Source: RPQJ01 sp041910015 (GTDB taxonomy: Bacteria; Pseudomonadota; Gammaproteobacteria; Steroidobacterales; Steroidobacteraceae). Taken from it: a stretch of 64,000 nucleotides of DNA. The DNA is taken from the NCBI GenBank assembly GCA_041910015.1, contig JAYRRR010000133.1, positions 4,718-68,717 on the forward strand, read 5' to 3'. Positions 1 through 8,870 of this stretch are shown piece by piece (position 1 is the first letter of the stretch; the number at the start of each line of letters is the position of its first letter). The translations under genes were made by a program, and so were the position numbers. Below the pieces are notes generated by a model. It worked only from the letters and a program-made list of their open reading frames with translations, searched no databases and was not told the DNA's origin.

Positions 1-624
1 CAGACGGGGCTCTGGGCCCGATTCCGTCCCGAGGACCTCGCGACACCCGAAGCGTTCCAGCGCGACCCCCGGCGTGTCTGGGACTGGTACGAGTGGCGGC
101 GCGAGCTGGTGCGCCAGGCCGAACCGAACGCCGGTCACGCCGCGCTCGTGCGGCTCGCGGGCTGTGTGCCGCGGCTGACGCTGGTCACGCAGAACGTCGA
201 CTCGCTGCACCAGCGCGCTGGCAGCGTCGGCGTCATCGAGTACCACGGCAACATCCTGCGCGACCGTTGCGCGGCGGAAGGGCTCGTGGCGTCTCGCGCG
301 CCGCTTTCGATCACCGGCCTGCCCGAGTGCGCGCGCTGCGGCGAGCGGCTGCGGCCCGACGTCGTCTGGTTCGGCGAGGCGATTCCGCGCGACGCGCTGC
401 TGGCCGCCGACGCCGCAGCGGCCGATTGCGACGTTTTCCTGTGCGTGGGCACCGCGGCGACGGTGCATCCGGCGGCCGGTCTCGCCGAGCGCGCGCACGG
501 CGCCGGGGCCACGCTCATCGAGCTGAACGTCGAGGCGACCGCGCTGACCTCGTTCGTCGACGTCGTCCTGCGCGGCCGCGCCGGCGAACTGCTGCCGCTG
601 GTGCTCGCGCGCATCGCCGGCTGA
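1..624 (+). CDS. cobB: SIR2-family NAD-dependent protein deacylase, 5' end outside window
   Basis: This is the C-terminal part of a sirtuin, which removes acyl groups from protein lysines while consuming NAD. The reading frame is open from base 1, so the start and the N-terminal part of the Rossmann fold are missing. Visible family motifs are TQNVDSLHQRAG, the catalytic-His segment YHGN, a zinc-site stretch DRC followed by PECARCGERLRP, then VVWFGE, GTAATVHPAAG and ELN. The first zinc half-site has a single Cys instead of CxxC, as I recall for E. coli CobB, so I do not read it as a defect. VVWFGE fits the bacterial class III group, which also acts on succinyl and malonyl lysine. It ends 40 bp before the convergent DUF3187 gene. 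Confidence 0.93.
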   Translation, partial: QTGLWARFRPEDLATPEAFQRDPRRVWDWYEWRRELVRQAEPNAGHAALVRLAGCVPRLTLVTQNVDSLHQRAGSVGVIEYHGNILRDRCAAEGLVASRAPLSITGLPECARCGERLRPDVVWFGEAIPRDALLAADAAAADCDVFLCVGTAATVHPAAGLAERAHGAGATLIELNVEATALTSFVDVVLRGRAGELLPLVLARIAG

Positions 625-664
625 GTGAACCCTCTCCGCGCCGGTCGACGGCGCACCACACCGC

Positions 665-1783
665 TCAAAACGGCGGCCAGTACGTCCACCCGAGCTGGAA
701 GCCCACGTCGGGCGTGTTGTTCATGTTCGCGAGGTTCTCCGTCACCGCGAACGTGAAGAGCTGGGCTTCGCGGCGATAGCGCAGTCCGAGGCTCAACTGG
801 TACTTGGGAGAGGTCAGTTCCCCGAGCCGCGTGTCCCTCGAGTCGTACAGGCTCGGGCTCGCGTACAACTGCACGATCGAATGCAGGCGCCCGGTCAGGT
901 GCGAATCGAGCCCCAGCACGAGCGTCGGCACGATGCGCGCTTCCGGTTGTGCGTCGCTTTCCGAGCCGCCGTAATCGACGACGCCGAGCGATGCGTAGAC
1001 GGCGTGGTTCGAGCCGCGCCGGGCCAGCGACGCCTGCAGGCCGACGTCGGCGCGCCCCGTGGAGAGAAAGTTGCGGTGGCCGGCGACCGGCACCTTGACG
1101 GCGCCCTCCAGGGCGAGCGACCACGGCTCGGGCAGCCGCAGGCCGCTGTAGCGCAGGCCGAACGTCGGGTCGAGCAGGCCGCTGCGCGAATGACCGTCGA
1201 GCTGCACGTACTGCAGCGATTCGAGGTCCATGACGATGTTGAACTGGTCGCGCTTCAGTCCGTGACGCCCCGCCTGCGACAGCCCCAAGGCCAAGTGGAC
1301 CTGCTCGATGATGCCGTCCAGTGCGCCGCCGCCGTAGACCGCTGCGGCGACGACCACGTAGGCGCCCCAGGCCGGCGTCAACTGGCGGTGCAGCGTCACG
1401 TCGAACTCGCCGAGTTCGAGATCGACGAGGTAGTTCTCGCCGGGCAGCGCGCGCAGCGCCACCACGTCGTCCGCCGTCAGGTTGCGCCGGGGTCGCGAGC
1501 GCAGGTAGCGTTCGACGGGCCCGCTGAGCGCCCAGGTGTTCTGGTAGGCGAACTCGGTGTCGATCGCCCAGCGGCCCAGCTCGATCGACCCCGCGAATGC
1601 CGGACGCATGTCGAGACGCAGGTAACCGAAGGGTGTCAGGTCGCGCGCGCGCAGCGGCCCGTAGAACTGCTGTCGGGACTCGAGCGGCATCGTCCCGGCC
1701 GGATCGGCGTGGGCCGCGCCGTCGGCCAGCATGGCGATCAGGACGACGATCGGCATCCGCATGTGCTGCCCTGCGCGTTCCAT
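665..1783 (-). CDS. DUF3187 family exported protein
   Basis: A predicted exported or outer-membrane protein of about 372 residues. The text matches my memory of the DUF3187 family (PLRARDLTPFGYLRLDMRP near the start, then EFAYQNTWALS and FDVTLHRQ segments). No enzymatic role is known for the family. The later part is rich in alternating polar/hydrophobic stretches, as in beta-barrel proteins, and ends in WTYWPPF with a terminal aromatic residue, typical of outer-membrane beta proteins. I chose the start at 1783 because it gives a signal peptide (MPIVVLIAMLADGAAHA) and has a GGAGG ribosome-binding site about 10 bases upstream. The frame stays open to 1996 but that extension lacks a signal sequence. 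Confidence 0.75.
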   Translation of the reverse strand: MERAGQHMRMPIVVLIAMLADGAAHADPAGTMPLESRQQFYGPLRARDLTPFGYLRLDMRPAFAGSIELGRWAIDTEFAYQNTWALSGPVERYLRSRPRRNLTADDVVALRALPGENYLVDLELGEFDVTLHRQLTPAWGAYVVVAAAVYGGGALDGIIEQVHLALGLSQAGRHGLKRDQFNIVMDLESLQYVQLDGHSRSGLLDPTFGLRYSGLRLPEPWSLALEGAVKVPVAGHRNFLSTGRADVGLQASLARRGSNHAVYASLGVVDYGGSESDAQPEARIVPTLVLGLDSHLTGRLHSIVQLYASPSLYDSRDTRLGELTSPKYQLSLGLRYRREAQLFTFAVTENLANMNNTPDVGFQLGWTYWPPF

Positions 1784-1969
1784 GCGATCACCGCCCCTCC
1801 CCGGGAGACGACGGCACGGCCAGCGTGATCTGGAATTTTTCACGGAAGACACTTTGTGGCAGCTTGTCGCAGGTGTGGAAACATCGTCTGTCAGACGAAC
1901 CCGACCGTCGAGGGACGTTTCGGCAGGTTTGGCCATCGAACAGTTCGTTTCCGCCGAGGTCCATAGCAC

Positions 1970-2914
1970 ATGCGCTGGCATCGTTCCCACGGGCACCCGC
2001 TGCCTTCCGAAATCACGCCCCCCGCCCGGTACTTCAACCGCCGGGAGGTCGTCGCCGGGCTGCTCGGCGCCGGCGCCATCGGTCTCGCCTGGCCGGCCCG
2101 ATCGACCACCGCGACGCTAGAGTTCACGAAGAACGCGGCGCTCAGCCTGGACGAGGCGCCTAATTCTTTCGAAGATATAACGACTTACAACAACTTTTAC
2201 GAATTTGGCACAAGCAAGACCGACCCGTCCGAACACTCGGGGAAGTTCCGGCCCCGGCCCTGGACCGTGAAGATTTCCGGCGAAGCGGCGAAGACTGGCG
2301 AGTTCGATCTCGACGACCTGCTGCGCCCGCACGCTCTGGAAGAACGCATCTACCGCCTGCGCTGCGTCGAGGCCTGGTCGATGGTCGTCCCCTGGGTCGG
2401 CGTTCCGCTCGGCAAGTTGCTCGCACGGTTCGGGCCGAGCTCGCGGGCGAAGTACGTCGCGTTCACGACCGTGCTGCGGCCAGCCGAGATGCCGGGACAG
2501 CGCTTTCCGGTCCTTGACTGGCCGTACGTCGAAGGGCTGCGCATCGACGAGGCGATGCATCCGCTGACGATCCTCGCCGTCGGCGTGTACGGCCGCCCGC
2601 TGCCGAACCAGAACGGCGCACCGTTGCGGCTCGTGGTGCCCTGGAAATACGGCTTCAAGGGCATCAAGTCGATCGTCGCAATCCGCTTCACGGAACGGCC
2701 GCCGCCGACGAGCTGGAACCTGGCCGCGCCGGACGAATACGGCTTTTTTGCCAACGTGAATCCGGACGTCGATCATCCCCGCTGGAGTCAGGCGCAGGAG
2801 CGACGCATCGGAGCCAGCCTCTTTGCCGAGAAGCAGCGCACGCTGCCGTTCAACGGCTACGCCCGGCAGGTGGCATCGCTGTACCGCGGCATGGATCTGC
2901 GCCGGCATTTCTGA
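1970..2914 (+). CDS. msrP: protein-methionine-sulfoxide reductase catalytic subunit MsrP (molybdoprotein)
   Basis: MsrP (YedY) is the periplasmic molybdenum-cofactor enzyme that reduces methionine sulfoxide in envelope proteins, with electrons from the membrane heme protein MsrQ. The protein has 314 residues, the usual size. PSEITPPARYFNRREVV followed by a hydrophobic stretch is a Tat-type N-terminus, although the twin arginine is degenerate (NRREVV). RLRCVEAWSMVVPW holds the molybdenum-ligating Cys. Later segments (GVYGRPLPNQNGAPLR, WKYGFKGIKSI) are typical of the family. A GAGG motif lies 10 bases before the ATG. msrQ follows 7 bp downstream, so the two form an operon. The gene is divergent from the DUF3187 gene. 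Confidence 0.96.
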   Translation: MRWHRSHGHPLPSEITPPARYFNRREVVAGLLGAGAIGLAWPARSTTATLEFTKNAALSLDEAPNSFEDITTYNNFYEFGTSKTDPSEHSGKFRPRPWTVKISGEAAKTGEFDLDDLLRPHALEERIYRLRCVEAWSMVVPWVGVPLGKLLARFGPSSRAKYVAFTTVLRPAEMPGQRFPVLDWPYVEGLRIDEAMHPLTILAVGVYGRPLPNQNGAPLRLVVPWKYGFKGIKSIVAIRFTERPPPTSWNLAAPDEYGFFANVNPDVDHPRWSQAQERRIGASLFAEKQRTLPFNGYARQVASLYRGMDLRRHF

Positions 2915-2921
2915 CCGCCGC

Positions 2922-3578
2922 ATGAACCGAGCCGCCAGGTCCGTGCCGCGACGCTTCCGGGCCGACAAGCCGGTCGCGTTCGCGCTCTGCGCCGTGCCCC
3001 TCGCGTGGATCGCCGGGCGCACGCTGGGGTTCGCGGAGCTTTCGCTGGGTCCGAATCCCGTCGAAGCACTGATCCACTCACTGGGCTCGTGGGGCCTGCG
3101 TCTGCTGCTGCTGACGCTTTGCGTGCGGCCGGTGGCCATGCTGCTGCACCAGCCGCGGCTGATGCGCCTGCGACGCACGATCGGCCTGTTCGCGTTCGCG
3201 TACCTGGTGCTGCACTTGCTGGCCTGGCTCGTCATCGACCGCGCGCTCGACCTGCCCGGCATCGTGGCCGACATCGCGAAACGTCCCTACGTCACCGTCG
3301 GTTTCACGGCGCTGCTGATGCTCCTGCCACTCGCGGTGACCTCGACCGACGCGTGGATGCGCCGGCTCGGCGGCCGCTGGCAGACACTGCACCGGCTTGT
3401 CTACCCGGCCGCGATGCTGGGCTGCCTGCATTTCCTGTGGCTCGTGAAAGCCGACTGGCGCGAACCCGCCCTGTATCTCGCGCTGCTGACCGTGCTGATG
3501 GCCTGGCGCTGGCGGCGACGATCGCTCAGCCGGGCGACCGCCGCAGTGCCACGTGCGCCAACACGCTGCCCAGGATGA
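2922..3578 (+). CDS. msrQ: MsrQ, heme-binding membrane subunit of the MsrPQ system
   Basis: Inner-membrane b-type heme protein that passes quinone-derived electrons to MsrP. The translation has about 218 residues with roughly six hydrophobic helices and conserved His residues in helices (YLVLHLLAWLV, LHRLVYPAAMLGCLHF), matching the ferric-reductase-like fold. The ATG at 2922 lies 7 bp after msrP; the open frame continues upstream inside msrP but that part is msrP in another frame. The last 53 bases overlap the 3' end of the convergent EamA gene (3526-3578). The C-terminal tail (about 20 residues in the overlap) is unlikely to be conserved. Confidence 0.93.
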   Translation: MNRAARSVPRRFRADKPVAFALCAVPLAWIAGRTLGFAELSLGPNPVEALIHSLGSWGLRLLLLTLCVRPVAMLLHQPRLMRLRRTIGLFAFAYLVLHLLAWLVIDRALDLPGIVADIAKRPYVTVGFTALLMLLPLAVTSTDAWMRRLGGRWQTLHRLVYPAAMLGCLHFLWLVKADWREPALYLALLTVLMAWRWRRRSLSRATAAVPRAPTRCPG

Positions 3579-4404
3579 GCGCGAGACCGGCATAGAACTG
3601 CAGCCCGAGTTCCCGGTGCTCGCCGAGCAGCAGCATGGCGAGAAACACGGCGTAGACCGGCTCGAGGCTGATCGCGAGCTGCGTACTGAACGCGCTCAGC
3701 TTGCGCAGCGCCACGAGCGACAGCGCAAACGGAAGCAGCGTGCACGCCAGCGCGAGCACCAGCAGCAGCGCGGCATCGCGTGCGTCCGGCACGACGGGCA
3801 GGCCGGTGTGCTGGCTGCCGAGCACGACGGCCAGCACGGTCAGGAACGTGGTCCCCGCCGCCAGTTCGAGACCGGTGACGACCAGGGGGGCGGCACGTTC
3901 GACGTGGCGCTTGTTGAGCACCGCGAATACGGCGACCAGCAACGCCGACAGGATGCCAACCGCGATGCCGGAGTGCATGCCGCGGGGCGTGCCGCCCACG
4001 ACCAGCATGACGCCGGGCACCGCCGCGATGCCGATGAGCAATTCGCGCCAGTCGAAGCGGCGTCCGGTCACCCACGGCTCGATGATCGACACGAGAATCG
4101 GCGCCACGGCCATGCAGGTCGCCGCGACCGAGGCATTCGCGAGCTTGATCGCGGCGTAGAAACTCACCCAGTGCAGCGCGACGACGACGCCGATGCCGGA
4201 AAAAATGCCGAGCGTGGGCCAGTCCAGGCGACGCAGGCCACGCCAGAACGCGGGCGCCAGGCAGAGCGCGGCCACGACGAGCAGCATGCGCCACCACACC
4301 AGGGCATAGGCCGACAGCGTGATGAGCTTGCCAAGGATGGCCGTGAAGCCCCAGATCGCCACGCAGCCGTGAATCTGCAGCAGCGCCTTGTTCGATGGTG
4401 TCAT
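3526..4404 (-). CDS. EamA-family (drug/metabolite transporter superfamily) permease
   Basis: A 292-residue integral membrane protein with about ten hydrophobic helices arranged as two EamA repeats (about residues 8-140 and 150-285). Family hallmarks include the N-terminal WGFTAILGKLI, the FYAAIKLANASVAATC segment of repeat 1 and the ISLEPVYAVFLAMLLLGE segment of repeat 2. Members export amino acids, nucleotides or other small metabolites; the substrate cannot be read from sequence. The gene is convergent with msrQ (53 bp overlap) and lies just downstream of the KAS III gene on the same strand (52 bp gap), so the two may be co-transcribed. Confidence 0.9.
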   Translation of the reverse strand: MTPSNKALLQIHGCVAIWGFTAILGKLITLSAYALVWWRMLLVVAALCLAPAFWRGLRRLDWPTLGIFSGIGVVVALHWVSFYAAIKLANASVAATCMAVAPILVSIIEPWVTGRRFDWRELLIGIAAVPGVMLVVGGTPRGMHSGIAVGILSALLVAVFAVLNKRHVERAAPLVVTGLELAAGTTFLTVLAVVLGSQHTGLPVVPDARDAALLLVLALACTLLPFALSLVALRKLSAFSTQLAISLEPVYAVFLAMLLLGEHRELGLQFYAGLALILGSVLAHVALRRSPG

Positions 4405-4456
4405 GGCGGAGGCTGCCCGCGGCCCGGACGATCGACCGCGACGACGACGGGCCGGC

Positions 4457-5542
4457 TCAGGCGGGCTCGGCCTGCTGCTTCCTCTGGCCGATGTAGCCGC
4501 GCACGATGTCGAGCGCCGTACGGTTGCTCGGCGGCAATTCGACGTCGCAGATGGCCTTCGGCGTCACGCGATCGCCCCAGCGGACCAGGTGCGCGCACCA
4601 GGTCAGGCCCGCGCCGAACGCGGGCAGCAGCAGCAGGCCACGGGGCTTCACGCGCCCTTCCTCGAGCGCCTCGACCAGCGCGACCGGCACCGTCGCCGCC
4701 GACATGTTGCCATAGCGCTGCACGTTCACGTACACCTGCCCGGGGACGACCCCGACGCGTTTGCCAACGGCGTCGATGATGCGCAGGTTGGCCTGATGCG
4801 GCACGACGAGATCCACGTCCTCGGGACGGAACCCGCGACGGGCGAGCACCTCGGTGCTCGCGGCGGACATCGCCAGCACCGCGCGCTTGAAGATCTCCTG
4901 GCCTTCGAAGATCCACGCCGTGTCGCCATACAGTCGGCCGACGTTGGCATAACGCGCGCCCATGCCTTCGACGACGAGCGTCGGCCGCCCGTCGCTGTCG
5001 CAACCGAGCTTCTCGGCGAGCAGGCCCTCTTCCGCGTCGGTCGCTTCGAGCACCACGGCCGCGCAGCCGTCGCCGAACAGCACGGCGACGCCGCGGTTCT
5101 CCCAGTCCATGAACGACGAAATGATCTCGCCGCCGACCACCAGCGCGTTCTTGACCACACCCGTCCGGATGAGCGCCGTCGCGGTGCTGAGTGCATACAG
5201 GAAGCTGGTGCAGGCCGTGTTGATGTCGTAGACCGCGGCGCGCTTGGCGCCGAGCCGGACCTGCAGGCCGGACGCCTGATTGGGAACCTGGTCGTCGAAA
5301 CTGCAACTGCCGATGACGATGAGTTCGACGTCGGCCGGGGCGAGACCGGCACAGGCGAGCGCCCGCATGGCACTGACATAGGCGAGCTCCGCCAGCGGCA
5401 GGTGCGAGATCCGGCGTTCCCGGATGCCGGTGCGCGAGGTGATCCACTCGTCGTTGGTGTCGAGAAACGTCGCGAGATCGGCGTTGGTCAGAATGCTGGG
5501 CGGGAGGCACTTGCCCCAGCCCGTGATGGCTGCATGCGTCAC
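4457..5542 (-). CDS. fabH: beta-ketoacyl-ACP synthase III (KAS III family)
   Basis: Thiolase-fold condensing enzyme that joins an acyl-CoA to malonyl-ACP to start acyl-chain synthesis. The 361-residue protein has the complete catalytic triad: Cys in NTACTSF, His in PHQAN and Asn in YGNMSA. It is longer than typical FabH (about 320 residues) and stands alone: no plsX, fabD, fabG or acpP lies nearby, unlike the usual fab cluster. It may therefore be a second KAS III with a special primer preference, as some Xanthomonadales carry, rather than the housekeeping copy. The symbol is given for the family; its exact role is uncertain. Confidence 0.88.
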   Translation of the reverse strand: MTHAAITGWGKCLPPSILTNADLATFLDTNDEWITSRTGIRERRISHLPLAELAYVSAMRALACAGLAPADVELIVIGSCSFDDQVPNQASGLQVRLGAKRAAVYDINTACTSFLYALSTATALIRTGVVKNALVVGGEIISSFMDWENRGVAVLFGDGCAAVVLEATDAEEGLLAEKLGCDSDGRPTLVVEGMGARYANVGRLYGDTAWIFEGQEIFKRAVLAMSAASTEVLARRGFRPEDVDLVVPHQANLRIIDAVGKRVGVVPGQVYVNVQRYGNMSAATVPVALVEALEEGRVKPRGLLLLPAFGAGLTWCAHLVRWGDRVTPKAICDVELPPSNRTALDIVRGYIGQRKQQAEPA

Positions 5543-5698
5543 CGACTACCCCCGGGGGTCAGTCTGGAAATGGGAGCGACACTTTACCAGCCCGTCGGGC
5601 TCCGCGAGGGCCCGGCGCCGTTTCTGCCCCCACGCCACGGGGCGGCTCGGGCGCTACAATGCGCGGCCTGACCCCTGCTGGTCACTGAGAGGCTGACG

Positions 5699-6985
5699 AT
5701 GAAGAAAGCGAACCTCGTGCTGATGGCTGCCATGACGGCGGCCGGACTGGTCGGCGTAGCCGGCGGGTCGCTGCTACCCGTTTCGGTGGCCGTGGCAGCG
5801 GACAAGGAGAAGCCCGCGGCCAAGCAGAAGCTCAGCGCATCCGTGGCCAAGCCACTGATGGCGGCGCAGAAAGCCATGAACGAGAAGAACTGGCCAGAGG
5901 CGGCGACGCAACTCGCAGCGGCGCAGGCGGTGGAGCCCAAGACGCCGTACGACGCGTTCATGATCGACGAGCTCGGCTGGTACGTGGCCCTGCAGCAGAA
6001 GGACTACGTGACGTCGGCCGAGGCCCTCGAGCGCGCCCTGAATTCCGGTCTCGTGCCGGAGGCCGACAGGCCGCAGCGGCTGCGCGCACTGACGCAGATG
6101 ATGCTGCAGAACAAGCAGTACGACAAAGCGGTCCAGTACGGCACCGAGTACCTGAAGGCATCGCCCGGCGACGCGGAGATCGCGCTGCAGCTCGCGCAGG
6201 CTCGCTACCTGTCCAAGGACTATGCGGGCGCCAAGGCGGCCGCCGAGCAGATCATCGCGTCGACGCCGCAGCCGCCGGAGGCCGCGCTGCTGCTCGCACT
6301 GCGCACCAGCTACGAAATGAAAGACAGCGCCGGCACGACGAGGGCGCTCGAAGGCCTCGTGCGCCACCACCCGCAGCGCAAGTACTGGGAAGATCTGCTC
6401 AACGACCAGCTCTTCCGCACCAAGGACGACCGCGGGCTGCGCGCGCTGTACCGGCTCATGAACGACACGGGCACGCTCGACAAGCCCGAGGACTATTCCG
6501 AAATGGGCGTCATGCTGGTCACGGGCGGCTTCCCGAACGAGGCCAAGCAGATCCTCGAGCGCGGCATGTCGGCCAACATCTTCCAGGGTGACGCACGCGT
6601 GCGGGTGGAGGCAGAACTCGGCCGTGCCCGGTCTGGTGCCGCCATGGACGCCAAGGAAATCACCACGGCGGCGCAGCAGCTCGCGGCCGCCAAGACCGGC
6701 AACCAGATGGTGGGCATCGGCAAGCTGTACTTCAGCGCGGGCGACTACGAGAAGGCCACCGACGCCCTGCAGAAGGCCCTGGCCAAGGGCGGCGTGACGG
6801 ACTCGGACGACGCGAACCTGCTGCTCGGCATCGCCGACGCCCGGCTTGGCAAGGCGGCCGAGGCGAAGACGGCGTTCGACGCGGTGAAGAATCCGACGCT
6901 GGCCGAGATCGCGCGGCTGTGGAAGCTCAAGCTCGATACGGAGGCAGCCCCGCCGGCGGCGGAGCCGGCCGCGACGACAGGCTGA
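5699..6985 (+). CDS. exported tetratricopeptide-repeat protein (paralog of the 7070-8287 gene)
   Basis: A 428-residue protein with an N-terminal signal peptide (MKKANLVLMAAMTAAGLVG to about residue 34) and an almost wholly alpha-helical body of TPR-like repeats (for example QKDYVTSAEALERAL, FSAGDYEKATDALQKALA, DARLGKAAEAKTAF). It is paralogous to the convergent protein at 7070-8287: both share DELGWYV/NEMLWYV, SYEMKDSAGTTRAL/NYELNDSAGTARAL and FSAGDY at equivalent places. TPR proteins are scaffolds, and next to a Ton cluster a periplasmic role in energy transduction or TonB-dependent uptake is likely by association only. GAGAGG precedes the ATG, and TACAAT at 5655-5660 could be a -10 box. Confidence 0.85.
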   Translation: MKKANLVLMAAMTAAGLVGVAGGSLLPVSVAVAADKEKPAAKQKLSASVAKPLMAAQKAMNEKNWPEAATQLAAAQAVEPKTPYDAFMIDELGWYVALQQKDYVTSAEALERALNSGLVPEADRPQRLRALTQMMLQNKQYDKAVQYGTEYLKASPGDAEIALQLAQARYLSKDYAGAKAAAEQIIASTPQPPEAALLLALRTSYEMKDSAGTTRALEGLVRHHPQRKYWEDLLNDQLFRTKDDRGLRALYRLMNDTGTLDKPEDYSEMGVMLVTGGFPNEAKQILERGMSANIFQGDARVRVEAELGRARSGAAMDAKEITTAAQQLAAAKTGNQMVGIGKLYFSAGDYEKATDALQKALAKGGVTDSDDANLLLGIADARLGKAAEAKTAFDAVKNPTLAEIARLWKLKLDTEAAPPAAEPAATTG

Positions 6986-7002
6986 ACGGGCCGGCCGGGC
7001 GT

Positions 7003-7034
7003 AAGAAAGGGGCGAGGACCGCCGTCCCCGCCCC
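7003..7034 (-). terminator. hairpin terminator between the two convergent TPR genes
   Basis: An 11-pair stem with one mismatch (arms 7009-7019 and 7024-7034, loop CGCC) is followed on the minus strand by a T-rich tail (TTTCTTAC). It sits 35 bp past the stop of the minus-strand TPR gene. On the plus strand it lacks a T-run but could still slow readthrough from the other TPR gene. Confidence 0.65.
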
Positions 7035-7069
7035 TGCTCCGCGATCGATGTCGAGGGCTTCGGACTGCG

Positions 7070-8287
7070 TCAGCGCGACGCCGTCTTCCAGAGCTTGGCG
7101 ACCTCGGCGGACTTCGGGTCCTTGACGGCGTCGAACGCCTTCATCGCACCGGCCTTGTCGCCCTTCCGCTTGAGCGCGATGCCGAGCAGCATGTGGGCGC
7201 CGTCGGCGTCGGCCAGACCACCCTTCGCGACGGCCCTCTGCAGCGCGGACGCCGCCTGCGCGTAATCACCCGCGCTGAAAAAGAGCACGCCGGTCTTCTG
7301 CATCTCTTCGCCGGTCTTCGCGGCGGCCAGTTGCGCCTCGGCCTTGGGCAGCGCCAGCCGCTCCTGGTCGGCCTTGCGTTTGGCGGCCTCCAGCGTCCGC
7401 TGCGCGCGCGTCAGCTCGTCGCCCTGGAACAGGCCCGCGTCGATGGCCTTCTTCATGACACGCTCGCCTTCGATGCCGAAGCCGCCGATCACGAGCGCCT
7501 GCGTCATGTCCACGTACTGGCGCGTCTCTTTGAGCGCGCCGACGTCCTCGGCCAGGCGGTAGAGCCCCATGAGCTGCTGGTCGTTCTTGGTCTGCTTGAG
7601 GTACCCGTCGAGCACGCGTTCCCAGGTGTCGGGCGACGGGTAGTACTTGAGCAGCTGTTCCAGCGCGCGGGCCGTGCCGGCGCTGTCGTTCAGCTCATAG
7701 TTGGAGCGCAGCACGAGCTGCAGCAGGTCCTGGCTCGGCGTGCCGCCCGACTTCATGATGCGGTCGGCCGCGGCGATGGCGCCCTTGTAGTCCTTCTGCA
7801 TGTAGTACGCGTTCGCGGCGAGCAGCTGCATGTCCTTGTCGCCGGGAACCGCCTTCAGGTAGGACTGCGCCGCCTGCGCCGCCTTGCCGTAGCTGCCGGC
7901 GCGCGCGTAGAGCTGCGCGAGCGTCTTGGTGCGCTGCACCTTGTCGCCGGCGGACATCTGGCCGGAGGCGAGCTGCCCCTCGAGCACGCGTGCCGCATCG
8001 GCATTGCGGCCCTGCTGCAGGTACACGTACCACAGCATCTCGTTGATCTTGTACTGGTCGAAGGCGGTCTTGCCCGGCGCACCGTCCGCTTCCTTGATCT
8101 TCGCCAGCGCCTGATCCCAGCGCTTCCTGGCGATGGCGTCCTGGGCCGCCTTGAGCGGCACGCCGACCTTCTGGCTGACCTTCTGCTGTGCCTCCGCCGT
8201 AACCGGCACGCCCAGCAGGGTGGCCGCGACACCCGTCCAGCCCGCCACCGCGAGCAGGCTGCCGAGAACGAAACTCGCCTTCCTCAT
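7070..8287 (-). CDS. exported tetratricopeptide-repeat protein of the Ton cluster
   Basis: A 405-residue exported protein. The start at 8287 gives a signal peptide (MRKASFVLGSLLAVAGWTG, likely cleaved near AEAQQ); the open frame extends upstream but runs through the exbD-side terminator. The mature part consists of TPR-like helices (WYVYLQQGRNADAARVLEG, YMQKDYKGAIAAADRIM, FFSAGDYAQAASALQRAVA). It is the last gene of the tonB-exbB-exbD-exbD array, though a hairpin terminator separates it from exbD, so it may be expressed at a different level. TPR proteins linked to TonB systems are known in marine and xanthomonad bacteria; a role in Ton-dependent uptake is inferred. Confidence 0.85.
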   Translation of the reverse strand: MRKASFVLGSLLAVAGWTGVAATLLGVPVTAEAQQKVSQKVGVPLKAAQDAIARKRWDQALAKIKEADGAPGKTAFDQYKINEMLWYVYLQQGRNADAARVLEGQLASGQMSAGDKVQRTKTLAQLYARAGSYGKAAQAAQSYLKAVPGDKDMQLLAANAYYMQKDYKGAIAAADRIMKSGGTPSQDLLQLVLRSNYELNDSAGTARALEQLLKYYPSPDTWERVLDGYLKQTKNDQQLMGLYRLAEDVGALKETRQYVDMTQALVIGGFGIEGERVMKKAIDAGLFQGDELTRAQRTLEAAKRKADQERLALPKAEAQLAAAKTGEEMQKTGVLFFSAGDYAQAASALQRAVAKGGLADADGAHMLLGIALKRKGDKAGAMKAFDAVKDPKSAEVAKLWKTASR

Positions 8288-8325
8288 CGAATGCCTCACT
8301 GGGGACTTCAACCCCGCTGACAAGG

Positions 8326-8358
8326 AAAAAGCCGCCGGCGCTCGACGCCCCGGCAGCT
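8326..8358 (-). terminator. intrinsic terminator between exbD and the TPR gene
   Basis: Read on the minus strand, a GC-rich stem-loop (left arm around GCCGGGGCG, loop TCGA, right arm GCGCCGGCGGC) is followed by TTTTT. It lies 54-86 bp after the second exbD stop and 39 bp before the TPR start, so it probably attenuates rather than blocks TPR expression. Confidence 0.65.
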
Positions 8359-8411
8359 CCCTTTGACCCATGGGCCCCACCCCGGCAGGCGAGCGCGGCC
8401 CTCCCGTGCCT

Positions 8412-8834
8412 CTACATGAACTGCTCGTTGCCGACGAAGCCGATCTTCAGCAGCCCGTTGCGTTGCGCGGCCGCCAGCACTCGCGCCACCACGCCATAGG
8501 CAGCGCGCTTGTTCGGACGGATGTGCAGTTCCGGTTGCGGATCGTTCGCCGCCTCGCGGCGGAAATACGTGTCTAGAGCGTCGACGGTGACCGGCGAGCC
8601 GTTCCACAGCACGGTGCCGTCGAAGTCGATCTCGAGATTGATGACGACCGGCTGCACGTTCTGCTGCGGCGTGTTCTGCGCACGCGGCATGTCGAGCTTC
8701 ACAGCGTGCGTCATCACCGGAATCGTGATGATGAACATGACGAGCAGCACCAGCAGGACGTCGATCAACGGCGTCATGTTGATGTCCATCATCGGATCTG
8801 CGTCCGTGCCGCCCTCTCCAACGCTCATACTCAT
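8412..8834 (-). CDS. exbD: ExbD-family biopolymer transport protein (second copy)
   Basis: ExbD is the proton-channel partner of ExbB that energises TonB. This 140-residue protein has the expected short cytoplasmic N-terminus, one transmembrane helix with the essential proton-carrying Asp (MTPLIDVLLVLLVMFII) and a periplasmic domain (LHIRPNKRAAYGVVARVL, KIGFVGNEQFM). It differs clearly from the neighbouring ExbD, especially in the N-terminus and the periplasmic linker. Two exbD copies after exbB are typical of xanthomonad Ton clusters, where one copy can be dispensable for iron uptake but needed for other substrates. Confidence 0.93.
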   Translation of the reverse strand: MSMSVGEGGTDADPMMDINMTPLIDVLLVLLVMFIITIPVMTHAVKLDMPRAQNTPQQNVQPVVINLEIDFDGTVLWNGSPVTVDALDTYFRREAANDPQPELHIRPNKRAAYGVVARVLAAAQRNGLLKIGFVGNEQFM

Positions 8835-8870
8835 TCGCTTGACTCCCGCCTTCGATGTCGCAGCCGGGGC

